Under the pieces are notes generated by a model. That model worked only from the letters and a program-made list of their open reading frames with translations. It was not told where the DNA came from and did not search any database. From JBBTXJ01 sp964636345 (GTDB taxonomy: Bacteria > Patescibacteriota > Patescibacteriia > Magasanikbacterales > JBBTXJ01), in contig CAZWRL010000021.1 in NCBI GenBank assembly GCA_964636345.1, positions 1 to 14,386 of the forward strand: a stretch of DNA of 14,386 nucleotides, given 5' to 3'. This document shows positions 7,499-12,394 of the stretch, one piece after another. The first letter of the stretch is position 1, and every line of letters begins with the position of its first letter. Both the position numbers and the translations under genes were made by a program.

Positions 7499-7699
7499 CT
7501 ATGCCACGCTGGTGCTTCCGCAACTGTGCTCCTCACCCTCTGGTGATTGCCCGCCGCAATGATCACATACGACGCGCTTTTCAAACGGCTGGCCGTGACT
7601 GGCGCACCCTTCGGTGCCACAAGCGGTCTTGCCACCGCCAAACTCTTCTTCGGAGACGGAACCCCCACAGCCCCCGTTGCACACAAAACGAACGGACAT
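7499..7699 (-). CDS. Small zinc-ribbon protein
   Basis: From the ATG at 7699 this is 66 residues with Cys at 7, 11, 27, 32, 45, 48 and 60 and His at 35 and 58. The spacing (CxxxC, CxxxxCxxH, CxxC, HxC) implies two small zinc sites. The middle is acidic and glycine-rich. No other domain is visible. Such proteins may bind RNA, DNA or protein, and I cannot assign a function. An upstream in-frame ATG exists (about 13 residues longer), but the cysteine-bearing part starts at the chosen Met. A TTTAAT -10-like box just upstream suggests a very short leader. It is followed by the FKBP gene and is probably cotranscribed with it. Confidence 0.75.
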   Translation of the reverse strand: MSVRFVCNGGCGGSVSEEEFGGGKTACGTEGCASHGQPFEKRVVCDHCGGQSPEGEEHSCGSTSVA

Positions 7700-7744
7700 A
7701 CGCGATACATTAAAAATAACAGTTTCATTTAACCACATACGGAG

Positions 7745-7779
7745 AAAATAAAAAAGCGCTCGTGATCTTTCACGAGCGC
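7745..7779 (-). terminator. Intrinsic terminator, minus strand, upstream of the zinc-ribbon gene
   Basis: On the minus strand the perfect 10-bp stem GCGCTCGTGA/TCACGAGCGC with a 4-nt loop is followed by TTTTTTATTTT. It faces the zinc-ribbon/FKBP pair from upstream, where no minus-strand gene exists to be terminated. It may block antisense or read-through transcription. Confidence 0.8.
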
Positions 7780-7805
7780 GTAAGAAAATCACGCATGGCG
7801 GCTGT

Positions 7806-7841
7806 GTGCGTGGGGAATGCAAGCTCCTCATCCCCACGCAC
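7806..7841. repeat. 11-bp inverted repeat abutting a promoter
   Basis: GTGCGTGGGGA at 7806-7816 and TCCCCACGCAC at 7831-7841 are perfectly complementary, with a 14-nt loop. The right arm ends 2 nt before the TTGACA of the next promoter. Neither strand has a T-tract, so it is not an intrinsic terminator. It may be an operator. Confidence 0.7.
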
Positions 7842-7843
7842 TA

Positions 7844-7872
7844 TTGACAAAATTGATGGAATATGATATCTT
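7844..7872 (+). promoter_or_regulatory. Sigma-70-type promoter with extended -10
   Basis: TTGACA at 7844-7849, a 17-nt spacer and TATCTT at 7867-7872, with TGA directly before the -10 (extended -10). It drives the 126-residue ORF. The leader contains a hairpin ACGTCT/AGACGT (7884-7902) that ends just before the ribosome site. Confidence 0.75.
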
Positions 7873-7920
7873 CTTAATCATCAACGTCTGAAGGATAGAC
7901 GTAAGGAGAAGGAGGTAGTG

Positions 7921-8301
7921 GTGTACGAGTATGAACGCGAGCGTGAGATGCTCAATATGCAGTTCCAGGGCCCGGAGCAGCAGCAGCCGTTCCATCAGGC
8001 CATCTCGGAGCCGGCCGATCCGTACTGCCGTGTGAGCTGCCACGTCCATGTGGAGCCGCCGTGGAAGCCGGTCGAGCCGGTGTGGAAGCCCGAGCCAGTG
8101 CGAGCCCTCCCGATGCCAGATCTGGCGAGTGCGTTCACCTCGTACCGTGAGCGCCAGATGGAGCAGTTCAGGGTGGCCGTCAGGCCGGTCGAGCCGCTCT
8201 CGCTGTCTGACCGGTTCTTGACGTACAACGCGCTGATCCCGTTCTCGCGGCGCGGCGGCTGCGAGTCCCACGGCATCAGCGGCTGCACCATCTGCTTCTA
8301 G
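7921..8301 (+). CDS. Unrecognised 126-residue Pro/Glu/Trp-rich protein with a C-terminal Cys/His cluster
   Basis: I do not recognise this protein. Evidence that it is expressed is strong: an extended -10 promoter upstream, tandem purine sites AAGGAG and GGAGG with GTG 5 nt after the second, and a 12-bp terminator 24 nt downstream. A GTG one codon earlier (7918) is an alternative start. The N-terminus is charged (YEYEREREM) and glutamine-rich. The middle has C36 and C40, then a repeated PPWKPVEP/VWKPEP unit. The C-terminus carries C114, H117, C122 and C125 (CxxH, then CxxC), which could bind a metal. There is no signal peptide or membrane helix. The third codon position is strongly G/C (GAG, CAG, CCG, GTG), unlike the GAA-rich neighbours, which suggests high expression or a separate origin. 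Confidence 0.78.
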   Translation: MYEYEREREMLNMQFQGPEQQQPFHQAISEPADPYCRVSCHVHVEPPWKPVEPVWKPEPVRALPMPDLASAFTSYRERQMEQFRVAVRPVEPLSLSDRFLTYNALIPFSRRGGCESHGISGCTICF

Positions 8302-8325
8302 CCCTTACCTAGGGCGAGACCTCAA

Positions 8326-8359
8326 GCGAGGTGTGTGGAAACATACACCTCGCTTTTTT
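8326..8359 (+). terminator. Strong intrinsic terminator
   Basis: GCGAGGTGTGTG pairs with CATACACCTCGC (12 bp with one G-U), closed by a GAAA loop and followed by six T. It ends the transcript of the 126-residue ORF. Confidence 0.95.
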
Positions 8360-8378
8360 AATCAAGAATATCTTCCCA

Positions 8379-8408
8379 TTGACACCTCAAATACACCAAT
8401 GTTATTGT
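8379..8408 (+). promoter_or_regulatory. Promoter of the TDO gene
   Basis: TTGACA at 8379-8384 is followed 18 nt later by TATTGT at 8403-8408 (or TTATTG at 17 nt). The predicted leader is about 30 nt. It contains TCCT-TACA-AGGA, in which the AAGGA ribosome-site sequence could pair with the upstream TCCTT. Confidence 0.7.
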
Positions 8409-8446
8409 CTTACTAGTAACGCTCCTTACAAGGAAGTAGGTGTACC

Positions 8447-9358
8447 ATGGAAAATGACCAGGGAACGGGCTCATGGGTACTCCCGTGTGGCCATGAGGTA
8501 GTTGACAGAGAACAAACGCACTACTGCGAATACATCTCAATTGTGCCGCTCCTCGCGCTTATTGGCCCAAACAGGGCAACGAGGCCGCGCGAATTCAATC
8601 ACCACGATGAATTTCAGTTTGTCGTGGTACACCAGATTGCGGAACTCGCGTTTGCCGTTCATCTTCATACGCTCCGTGCGGTTATTCGTGCGCTCGTGGC
8701 CGATAAGTTGCCACACGCGGAAGCACTGCTCGCGCGCGTCATTCAATGGACAAAATTCCACACGCACCTGGTATGTCTTCTCTTCACCATGAAACCAGAA
8801 GATTTCTTTCAATTTCGTGCGCCACTCGCACCGGCTTCCGGCGCCGAATCCTACCAGTTCCGTGAAATCGAAATTCTCTCTGGTATGCGCGCGGAATCCG
8901 ACTACGCAGAAGGCCATGGAAAAAAGTTCACCTTCCGCCAGTCCATTGATCGTCAACCAGGAAAGAGTCCCGGACAATTTCAGTCACGCTGGTGGTTGGA
9001 ACGATTCAATGGCCTATTAAATGAGTTATCGCTTGCCAAAGCATTTGATGAGATGCTCGCACGAAAGGGGCTCACGCTCGCTGCACTCTTTTCTTTACAA
9101 CATGCGGGTGACGAGTACCAGATCCTACGTCGTATTGCCCGCAAACTGTACGAGTACGAAAATGCCTTCACAACGTACCGTGAACGGCATGCGGATGCCG
9201 CATTGCACCAAATTGGAGGCGAACCGGGTACGGCTGGCACCGAAGGAGTAGGATACCTTCGCGCGGTGGCACGTATCGCACGTTTTCATCCAGAACTTCA
9301 CGCATTCATGGATAAGCGACGCAAGGAAAAGGAATCGGGCAAGGCCTGGGAACTTTAG
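8447..9358 (+). CDS. kynA: Tryptophan 2,3-dioxygenase (TDO) family haem enzyme
   Basis: This 303-residue protein aligns along the whole TDO fold. TDO opens the indole ring of L-Trp with O2 to give N-formylkynurenine, the first step of kynurenine catabolism. By comparison with Xanthomonas TDO, HHDEFQFVVVHQIAEL gives Phe58 and distal His62 (Phe51, His55). PEDFFQFRAPLAPASG gives Phe120 and substrate-carboxylate Arg124 (Tyr113, Arg117; human TDO also has Phe at the first). YRERH gives proximal haem ligand His248 (His240). GTAG gives Thr262 (Thr254) at the same distance from the haem His. Tyr26 matches Tyr24. The N-terminal CGH...HYC (Cys14, His16, His25, Cys27) is unusual and could bind metal. 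It has its own promoter, and tRNA-Trp follows within 50 nt without an intervening terminator. Confidence 0.88.
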   Translation: MENDQGTGSWVLPCGHEVVDREQTHYCEYISIVPLLALIGPNRATRPREFNHHDEFQFVVVHQIAELAFAVHLHTLRAVIRALVADKLPHAEALLARVIQWTKFHTHLVCLLFTMKPEDFFQFRAPLAPASGAESYQFREIEILSGMRAESDYAEGHGKKFTFRQSIDRQPGKSPGQFQSRWWLERFNGLLNELSLAKAFDEMLARKGLTLAALFSLQHAGDEYQILRRIARKLYEYENAFTTYRERHADAALHQIGGEPGTAGTEGVGYLRAVARIARFHPELHAFMDKRRKEKESGKAWEL

Positions 9359-9361
9359 ACC

Positions 9362-9390
9362 TTGACAACCCATGGGCGCCTATGTTTAAC
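9362..9390 (+). promoter_or_regulatory. Possible promoter of tRNA-Trp
   Basis: TTGACA at 9362-9367, a 17-nt spacer and TTTAAC at 9385-9390. The -35 is perfect and the -10 is weak. It begins 3 nt after the TDO stop, so the tRNA may be made both from this site and by read-through from the TDO gene. Confidence 0.45.
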
Positions 9391-9404
9391 TTGGCCCTAG
9401 TTGC

Positions 9405-9478
9405 GCCGGCGTAGCTCAGTCTGGTAGAGCAGAGGACTCCAAATCCTAAGGTCGCGGGTTCAAATCCTGTCGCCGGTG
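9405..9478 (+). tRNA. tRNA-Trp (anticodon CCA)
   Basis: A class I cloverleaf with acceptor stem GCCGGCG/CGCCGGU and discriminator G73. The CUCCAAA anticodon loop has anticodon CCA at 9439-9441, and the T arm has loop UUCAAAU. CCA and G73 are the identity elements of tryptophan tRNA. The 3' CCA is not encoded (CCC follows), unlike tRNA-Leu at the window start. It lies between TDO and a strong terminator, opposite the minus-strand trpS operon. Confidence 0.96.
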
Positions 9479-9482
9479 CCCT

Positions 9483-9530
9483 CCGGCTGGGCGTGATGGG
9501 TTATCCTGTCACGCTCAGCCGGCTTTTTTT
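9483..9530 (+). terminator. Intrinsic terminator after tRNA-Trp
   Basis: A 14-bp stem CCGGCTGGGCGTGA/TCACGCTCAGCCGG (one G-U) with a 12-nt loop is followed by seven T. It is the first terminator downstream of TDO, so TDO and tRNA-Trp form one unit. Confidence 0.95.
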
Positions 9531-9539
9531 ATTGATACG

Positions 9540-9565
9540 AAAAAGGTTGCGTGTTAGGCAACCTT
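9540..9565 (-). terminator. Intrinsic terminator of the trpS operon
   Basis: On the minus strand AAGGTTGC/GCAACCTT (8 bp, 7-nt loop) is followed by a short T run. It lies 3 nt after the zinc-ribbon stop and faces the plus-strand terminator of tRNA-Trp. Confidence 0.85.
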
Positions 9566-9568
9566 CGT

Positions 9569-9820
9569 CTAATGACTATTGAGGCACTGGAGTGGTGTCA
9601 CGCCGGGCACATGCCCAATACGCGCGCCACACGTAGTGCAGGCAAACATGTACCGGCCAACCTGATTAAACCCGTCATTGCGCAACCGCCTGCAAGTAGG
9701 ACATTGCGCATAGCCACCGTTCTCATTCAATTCAACCTGCGAAAGACCATACGTCATGTCGCAATGGGGACAGTAGAACGTATAGGAAAACGTATAGCTT
9801 GGCGACGATCCCCAACCCAT
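9569..9820 (-). CDS. Small zinc-ribbon protein, last gene of the trpS operon
   Basis: From the ATG at 9820 this is an 83-residue protein with Cys pairs CPHC (17-20), CPTC (40-43) and CTTC (61-64), plus His70 and Cys79. The first two pairs could form one four-Cys zinc site and the third pair plus His/Cys another. The N-terminus is aromatic and serine-rich. The ATG lies 5 nt after the trpS stop, with GAGG 9 nt upstream inside the trpS end. A terminator follows at once, so it is the last gene of the operon. I do not recognise a family. Nucleic-acid or tRNA binding is plausible from the zinc-ribbon pattern and the neighbour, but this is inference. Confidence 0.78.
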   Translation of the reverse strand: MGWGSSPSYTFSYTFYCPHCDMTYGLSQVELNENGGYAQCPTCRRLRNDGFNQVGRYMFACTTCGARIGHVPGVTPLQCLNSH

Positions 9821-9825
9821 CGCAG

Positions 9826-10857
9826 TTATCCTCTTGGGCGGAAAACGCCCATACAATCAGCCACATACGCAGTCGTCTCTTCAAAAACGACCCGCGCCTT
9901 CTTGCTGCCCTCCTCCACAATCTCCTCAATACGTTCCGGATGAGCGGCTAATTCCAGGCGGCGCTCTTGAAAGTCCGCGAGACATGCCACCACGCTTCCG
10001 GCAAGTGCGTCCTTGCACTCAACACAGGAGATGCCCGCAGTGCGACAACCGTCTGCGCTCCACTGAACTACCACATCAGAACTCACGAGACCGTGTAGTG
10101 CGAAGATGACACACTTCGACGGCGTGCCCGGATCTTCACGGCGAATACGCGCCGGATCAGTTGGGGCACGACGAATTTTCCTCGTCATAACCTCTGGCGT
10201 ATCGCTCAAATAGAGCGTCTGACCAGGCGCTTCGCTCTTACCCATCTTGCCAAAATGCCCCGCGCTATCCTGCGCGACAAGACCGGGTACAGAGAGCATC
10301 TCTTCTCCCAAGTCGTCTGGCACAGGGAAGTACCTCCCGTAACGGGTGTTGAACTTCCGCGCAAGCTCGCGCGTCAATTCAAGATGCGGCTTCTGGTCAA
10401 CGCCAACCGGAACAAAATCGGCCCGTGGCCCCAGAATGTCCGCGGCCATCAGAACCGGATAGGCAAAAAGTCCCACATTCACATCATCAGGATGCTTGGC
10501 TGCCTTGTCCTTATAGGTAGGCAGTTTTTCAACTTCACTGGCTGGTGCGAGACACGCAAGATACCACGTGAGTTCAGCAACCACCGGCACACGCGACTGG
10601 ATGTAGATGACCGCTCGCGCCGGATCAACACCGGCAGCCAGCATATCCATCACAATCTCCGGTGCCTCCTTGCGAATCCTGCTTGCATCCTTGTGGGTCG
10701 TCAACGTATGCAAATCCGCAATGAAGAAAAAGCATTGCCGCGTTGGATCGCGCGAAAGCGCGGCAAATCGTTCAAGCACCCCGAGATAGTTACCAAGGTG
10801 CATTCGTCCGGTTGCTCGGATACCCGAGAGCACCACCACTTTTCCGTCAGGTGTCAT
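9826..10857 (-). CDS. trpS: Tryptophanyl-tRNA synthetase
   Basis: This class Ic synthetase of 343 residues charges tRNA-Trp. LSGIRATGRMHLGNYLG carries the HIGH equivalent HLGN at 20-23. FFFIADLHTLTTH, IYIQSRVP, FAYPVLMAADIL and PVGVDQKPHLELTRELA are the conserved TrpRS core blocks. The KMSKS loop reads KMGKS at 204-208, with Ser replaced by Gly. The C-terminal helical part carries GISCVECKDAL. The ATG is preceded by AAGGAGAAGGAG at good distance. It is the second gene of a minus-strand operon, 18 nt after a 69-codon ORF with three consecutive Trp codons and 5 nt before a zinc-ribbon gene. Whether this is the only TrpS of the genome cannot be seen; an island location next to tRNA-Trp would also fit an auxiliary copy. 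Confidence 0.97.
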   Translation of the reverse strand: MTPDGKVVVLSGIRATGRMHLGNYLGVLERFAALSRDPTRQCFFFIADLHTLTTHKDASRIRKEAPEIVMDMLAAGVDPARAVIYIQSRVPVVAELTWYLACLAPASEVEKLPTYKDKAAKHPDDVNVGLFAYPVLMAADILGPRADFVPVGVDQKPHLELTRELARKFNTRYGRYFPVPDDLGEEMLSVPGLVAQDSAGHFGKMGKSEAPGQTLYLSDTPEVMTRKIRRAPTDPARIRREDPGTPSKCVIFALHGLVSSDVVVQWSADGCRTAGISCVECKDALAGSVVACLADFQERRLELAAHPERIEEIVEEGSKKARVVFEETTAYVADCMGVFRPRG

Positions 10858-10875
10858 CTGTTACTCCTTCTCCTT

Positions 10876-11085
10876 CTACTCGAACGTTTCTACGTTGACG
10901 CGGCCGCCGATCAAAACCTGGATGATGGACACGATGCGCTGCTTGGACAGCGCACGTTCATCGGTTGTCTGTACGAACCGATCGGCGATACCGTCTGCAG
11001 TCAGCCCTTCCTGTCGCAGATGATCCCCGTTTTCCCACCACCAGGCAAAGAAACGCTTCACTGCCTCTTCTTGACGCTGTTCCAT
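10876..11085 (-). CDS. 69-residue ORF with a WWW motif, upstream of trpS
   Basis: The ORF has its own promoter 33 nt upstream of the ATG and an AGGAAGG ribosome site. It starts MEQRQEEAVKRFFAWWWENG, so codons 15-17 are three consecutive Trp codons (11035-11043). The rest looks like an ordinary charged, helical small protein (about residues 20-60), so it may be a folded protein as well as, or instead of, a sensor. It ends 18 nt before trpS. After the Trp codons the RNA can form a 7-bp hairpin (10960-10982) and a 6-bp hairpin (10936-10953), neither followed by a T run. Ribosome stalling at WWW when charged tRNA-Trp is low could change translation or transcription of trpS. I recognise no family. 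Confidence 0.72.
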   Translation of the reverse strand: MEQRQEEAVKRFFAWWWENGDHLRQEGLTADGIADRFVQTTDERALSKQRIVSIIQVLIGGRVNVETFE

Positions 11086-11117
11086 CGGCTAACCTTCCTA
11101 TGTGAAAGAACATACTT

Positions 11118-11146
11118 ACCGTATCACTCAACCCATCGCCTGTCAA
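11118..11146 (-). promoter_or_regulatory. Promoter of the trpS operon
   Basis: On the minus strand TTGACA (11141-11146), a 17-nt spacer and TACGGT (11118-11123), with TGA directly before the -10 (extended -10). The predicted start is about 26 nt before the ATG of the WWW ORF. Confidence 0.65.
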
Positions 11147-11157
11147 TAGACCCTTTT

Positions 11158-11192
11158 AAAAACAAAAAGCTCGTGACAGATATGACACGAGC
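11158..11192 (-). terminator. Intrinsic terminator, minus strand, upstream of the trpS-operon promoter
   Basis: On the minus strand GCTCGTG/CACGAGC (7 bp, 10-nt loop) is followed by TTTTTGTTTTT. There is no minus-strand gene for about 2 kb upstream, so it isolates the promoter rather than ending a known gene. The stem shares GCTCGTG with the terminator at 7745-7779. Confidence 0.75.
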
Positions 11193-11239
11193 GATATTAC
11201 AATCGAATTTACGGTTACTTTGCTACTAACTTTATTGCC

Positions 11240-11267
11240 GCCTCTAGATCCTTAACAATATAGAGGC
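11240..11267. repeat. 7-bp inverted repeat upstream of the leader promoter
   Basis: GCCTCTA at 11240-11246 and TAGAGGC at 11261-11267, 15 nt before the -35. There is no T-tract on either strand. It may be an operator. The surrounding 11193-11282 holds no ORF that I can support. Confidence 0.5.
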
Positions 11268-11282
11268 ATAGTGTCAAGGCAT

Positions 11283-11310
11283 TTGACAGCCGTTCTGCCC
11301 ATGGTATACT
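11283..11310 (+). promoter_or_regulatory. Promoter of the Trp-codon leader and ligase gene
   Basis: TTGACA at 11283-11288, a 16-nt spacer and TATACT at 11305-11310. The predicted start near 11317 places the leader-peptide ATG only about 7 nt inside the RNA. Confidence 0.82.
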
Positions 11311-11323
11311 ATCTTCATAACAT

Positions 11324-11404
11324 ATGAAAATAGCATCCAGATTTGTATATTGGTGGCACATCATGCATCCCGCTTGGGAGCGAGCCGGTCGGTTTGCGCT
11401 GTAA
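11324..11404 (+). CDS. Putative Trp leader peptide (26 codons)
   Basis: This small ORF was found by reading downstream of the promoter. It starts MKIASRFVYWWHIMHPAW and ends GRFAL-stop. Codons 10 and 11 are tandem TGG (11351-11356), and a third TGG is codon 18 (11375-11377). A 26-codon ORF between a strong promoter and an intrinsic terminator, with adjacent Trp codons, is the layout of classical trp leader peptides. The WWxxxHPA pattern also resembles, as I recall them, actinobacterial trpE leaders. There is no Shine-Dalgarno; the predicted 7-nt leader suggests leaderless initiation. The peptide itself probably has no function beyond being translated. The alternative is a chance ORF, made unlikely by the combination of promoter, Trp codons and terminator. 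Confidence 0.72.
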   Translation: MKIASRFVYWWHIMHPAWERAGRFAL

Positions 11405-11457
11405 ATAAACAAACAGCAAAAATACCAGCGCCCGCTTCCCGTGGGCGTTTTCATTTT
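11371..11457 (+). promoter_or_regulatory. Putative Trp-responsive transcription attenuator
   Basis: Three mutually exclusive pairings can be drawn. Segment 1:2 is CGCT (11371-11374) with AGCG (11379-11382). Segment 2:3 is GGGAGCG (11376-11382) with CGCTTCCC (11433-11440), 7 bp with one bulged T. Segment 3:4 is the terminator stem CGCCCGC (11429-11435) with GTGGGCG (11441-11447), followed by TTTTCATTTT. Stalling at the tandem Trp codons would leave segment 2 free to capture segment 3 and prevent termination. One imperfection is that the leader stop lies about 20 nt past segment 2, further than in E. coli trp. A side hairpin TTTG..CTGT/ACAGCAAA covers the stop codon. Confidence 0.62.
11429..11457 (+). 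terminator. Intrinsic terminator of the leader
   Basis: CGCCCGC/GTGGGCG (7 bp with one G-U, 5-nt loop) is followed by TTTTCATTTT. It stands 100 nt before the ligase start codon, so it would end a short leader RNA of about 140 nt unless prevented. Confidence 0.78.
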
Positions 11458-11488
11458 GTATGCTGATGATTCGGCGGGTACCGAGCCA

Positions 11489-11531
11489 CCAGCACACAAG
11501 AGAACTTTACATGTGTGACAGTGCGTGCTGG
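11489..11531 (+). other. 5'-UTR stem before the ligase gene
   Basis: CCAGCAC (11489-11495) and GTGCTGG (11525-11531) can pair perfectly around a 29-nt loop. The ribosome site GAGG at 11547-11550 stays outside. Its role is unknown; it could shield or present the leader RNA after antitermination. Confidence 0.4.
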
Positions 11532-11556
11532 CCTGCCACACCAAACGAGGGCGCCC

Positions 11557-12342
11557 ATGACCGACGAGGAGCAGTTACTCTCTCGCTTCACGTTCAACGG
11601 AGAACGTATCGGCTGGCTTGGTGTAGAACGCGAGTTCTTCCTGACCGCCCTGGATAACGAAATGCCGGTGCCGGAATCACCGCGTTTTATTGAAGCTGTT
11701 CACGATCCAGTGATGTGGACGTATGAACTATCGGCTTGTCAGGTAGAGCATCGAACGCCGCCCTGCGGTAACCTCGCTCTGTTAGCCGATGCAATTGCGA
11801 CGGGCCAAACACAAGGTGAATCACTCACAGCCAGTATCGGACTACGACTCACGATTCGTGAAGTTGGACCCGCGGATATGCCGCTTGACATCTACCCGCA
11901 CGAACCGCGCTACCGAAAAATCGCAAAGCGCCTTCCGCAACCGGTGCTTTCCGCGGCCTGTCGGGTCACGGGAACACATGTTCATTACGGTGTAGAATCG
12001 TTTGCACACGGTATTCGAGTACTCAACCTGCTCGCGCAACACCTTGACGAATTCATTATCATGGGCGACAGCTCAAACGGGGAACGCATCCGTCTCTACA
12101 AGGAGATGGCTACGCGTTGGCAGCCGGTTCATATTGAGTCGCCGGAACATTTTGCCTCGATTATGCTTGCAGAAGCACGCGCGCAGAATTCAGTGGACGT
12201 CTTTAACCCACGGAACTGCTGGCACCTCATTCGATTCTCCAAGCACGGAACTGTTGAAGTGCGCGCATTCGGCATGACGCGCGACCTTGAGCGAACCATC
12301 GCATGGGCCGCCCGCGTTAAGGAAATCGCGGACGCCGCGTAG
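11557..12342 (+). CDS. GCS2-family carboxylate-amine ligase (YbdK-like), short form
   Basis: This 261-residue protein carries the GCS2 (glutamate-cysteine ligase family 2) signatures in order: GVEREF at 22-27, TYELSACQVEHRT at 55-67 (two ATP/metal Glu), GTHVHYGV at 139-146, and FSKHGTVEVRAFG at 227-239 with the conserved EVR. These enzymes use ATP to join a carboxylate, often glutamate, to an amine. YbdK-type members are about 370 residues, so this is a compact version with the core strands kept. The start ATG has GAGG 6 nt upstream; a GTG 14 codons earlier is a weaker alternative. It lies downstream of the Trp-codon leader and is followed by a terminator and an aspartoacylase-family gene. 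The substrate is unknown. A Trp-derived amine is suggested only by context. Confidence 0.82.
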   Translation: MTDEEQLLSRFTFNGERIGWLGVEREFFLTALDNEMPVPESPRFIEAVHDPVMWTYELSACQVEHRTPPCGNLALLADAIATGQTQGESLTASIGLRLTIREVGPADMPLDIYPHEPRYRKIAKRLPQPVLSAACRVTGTHVHYGVESFAHGIRVLNLLAQHLDEFIIMGDSSNGERIRLYKEMATRWQPVHIESPEHFASIMLAEARAQNSVDVFNPRNCWHLIRFSKHGTVEVRAFGMTRDLERTIAWAARVKEIADAA

Positions 12343-12348
12343 CAACAC

Positions 12349-12389
12349 TGTCCTGCCGGAGGAATACTTCTTTCGGCAGGACATTTTTT
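12349..12389 (+). terminator. Intrinsic terminator between the ligase and hydrolase genes
   Basis: TGTCCTGCCG/CGGCAGGACA (10 bp perfect, 15-nt loop) is followed by six T. The hydrolase ATG lies only 5 nt past the T run, and the sole GGAG-like sequence sits inside the loop. The hydrolase is therefore reached only by read-through, antitermination or an unseen promoter. Confidence 0.92.
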
Positions 12390-12394
12390 ACATT

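Noticed and set aside
7806..7841. Intrinsic terminator
   Set aside because: The 11-bp stem is strong but no T-tract follows on either strand.
7828..8271. 147-codon minus-strand frame opposite the 126-residue ORF
   Set aside because: The plus strand has promoter, ribosome site and terminator. The minus translation is Arg/Leu-rich shadow sequence.
10255..11229. 324-codon plus-strand open frame opposite trpS and the WWW ORF
   Set aside because: The minus strand has clear TrpRS motifs, ribosome sites and a promoter. The plus-strand translation shows no family features and is a shadow.
11324..11457. T-box riboswitch for tRNA-Trp
   Set aside because: I see no Stem I features or conserved T-box motif, and the leader is too short. 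The peptide-coding ORF explains the terminator better.
11215..11544. 109-codon minus-strand frame across the leader region
   Set aside because: No promoter or ribosome site. It overlaps the attenuator, and its Cys-rich look comes from reading the stem sequences backward.
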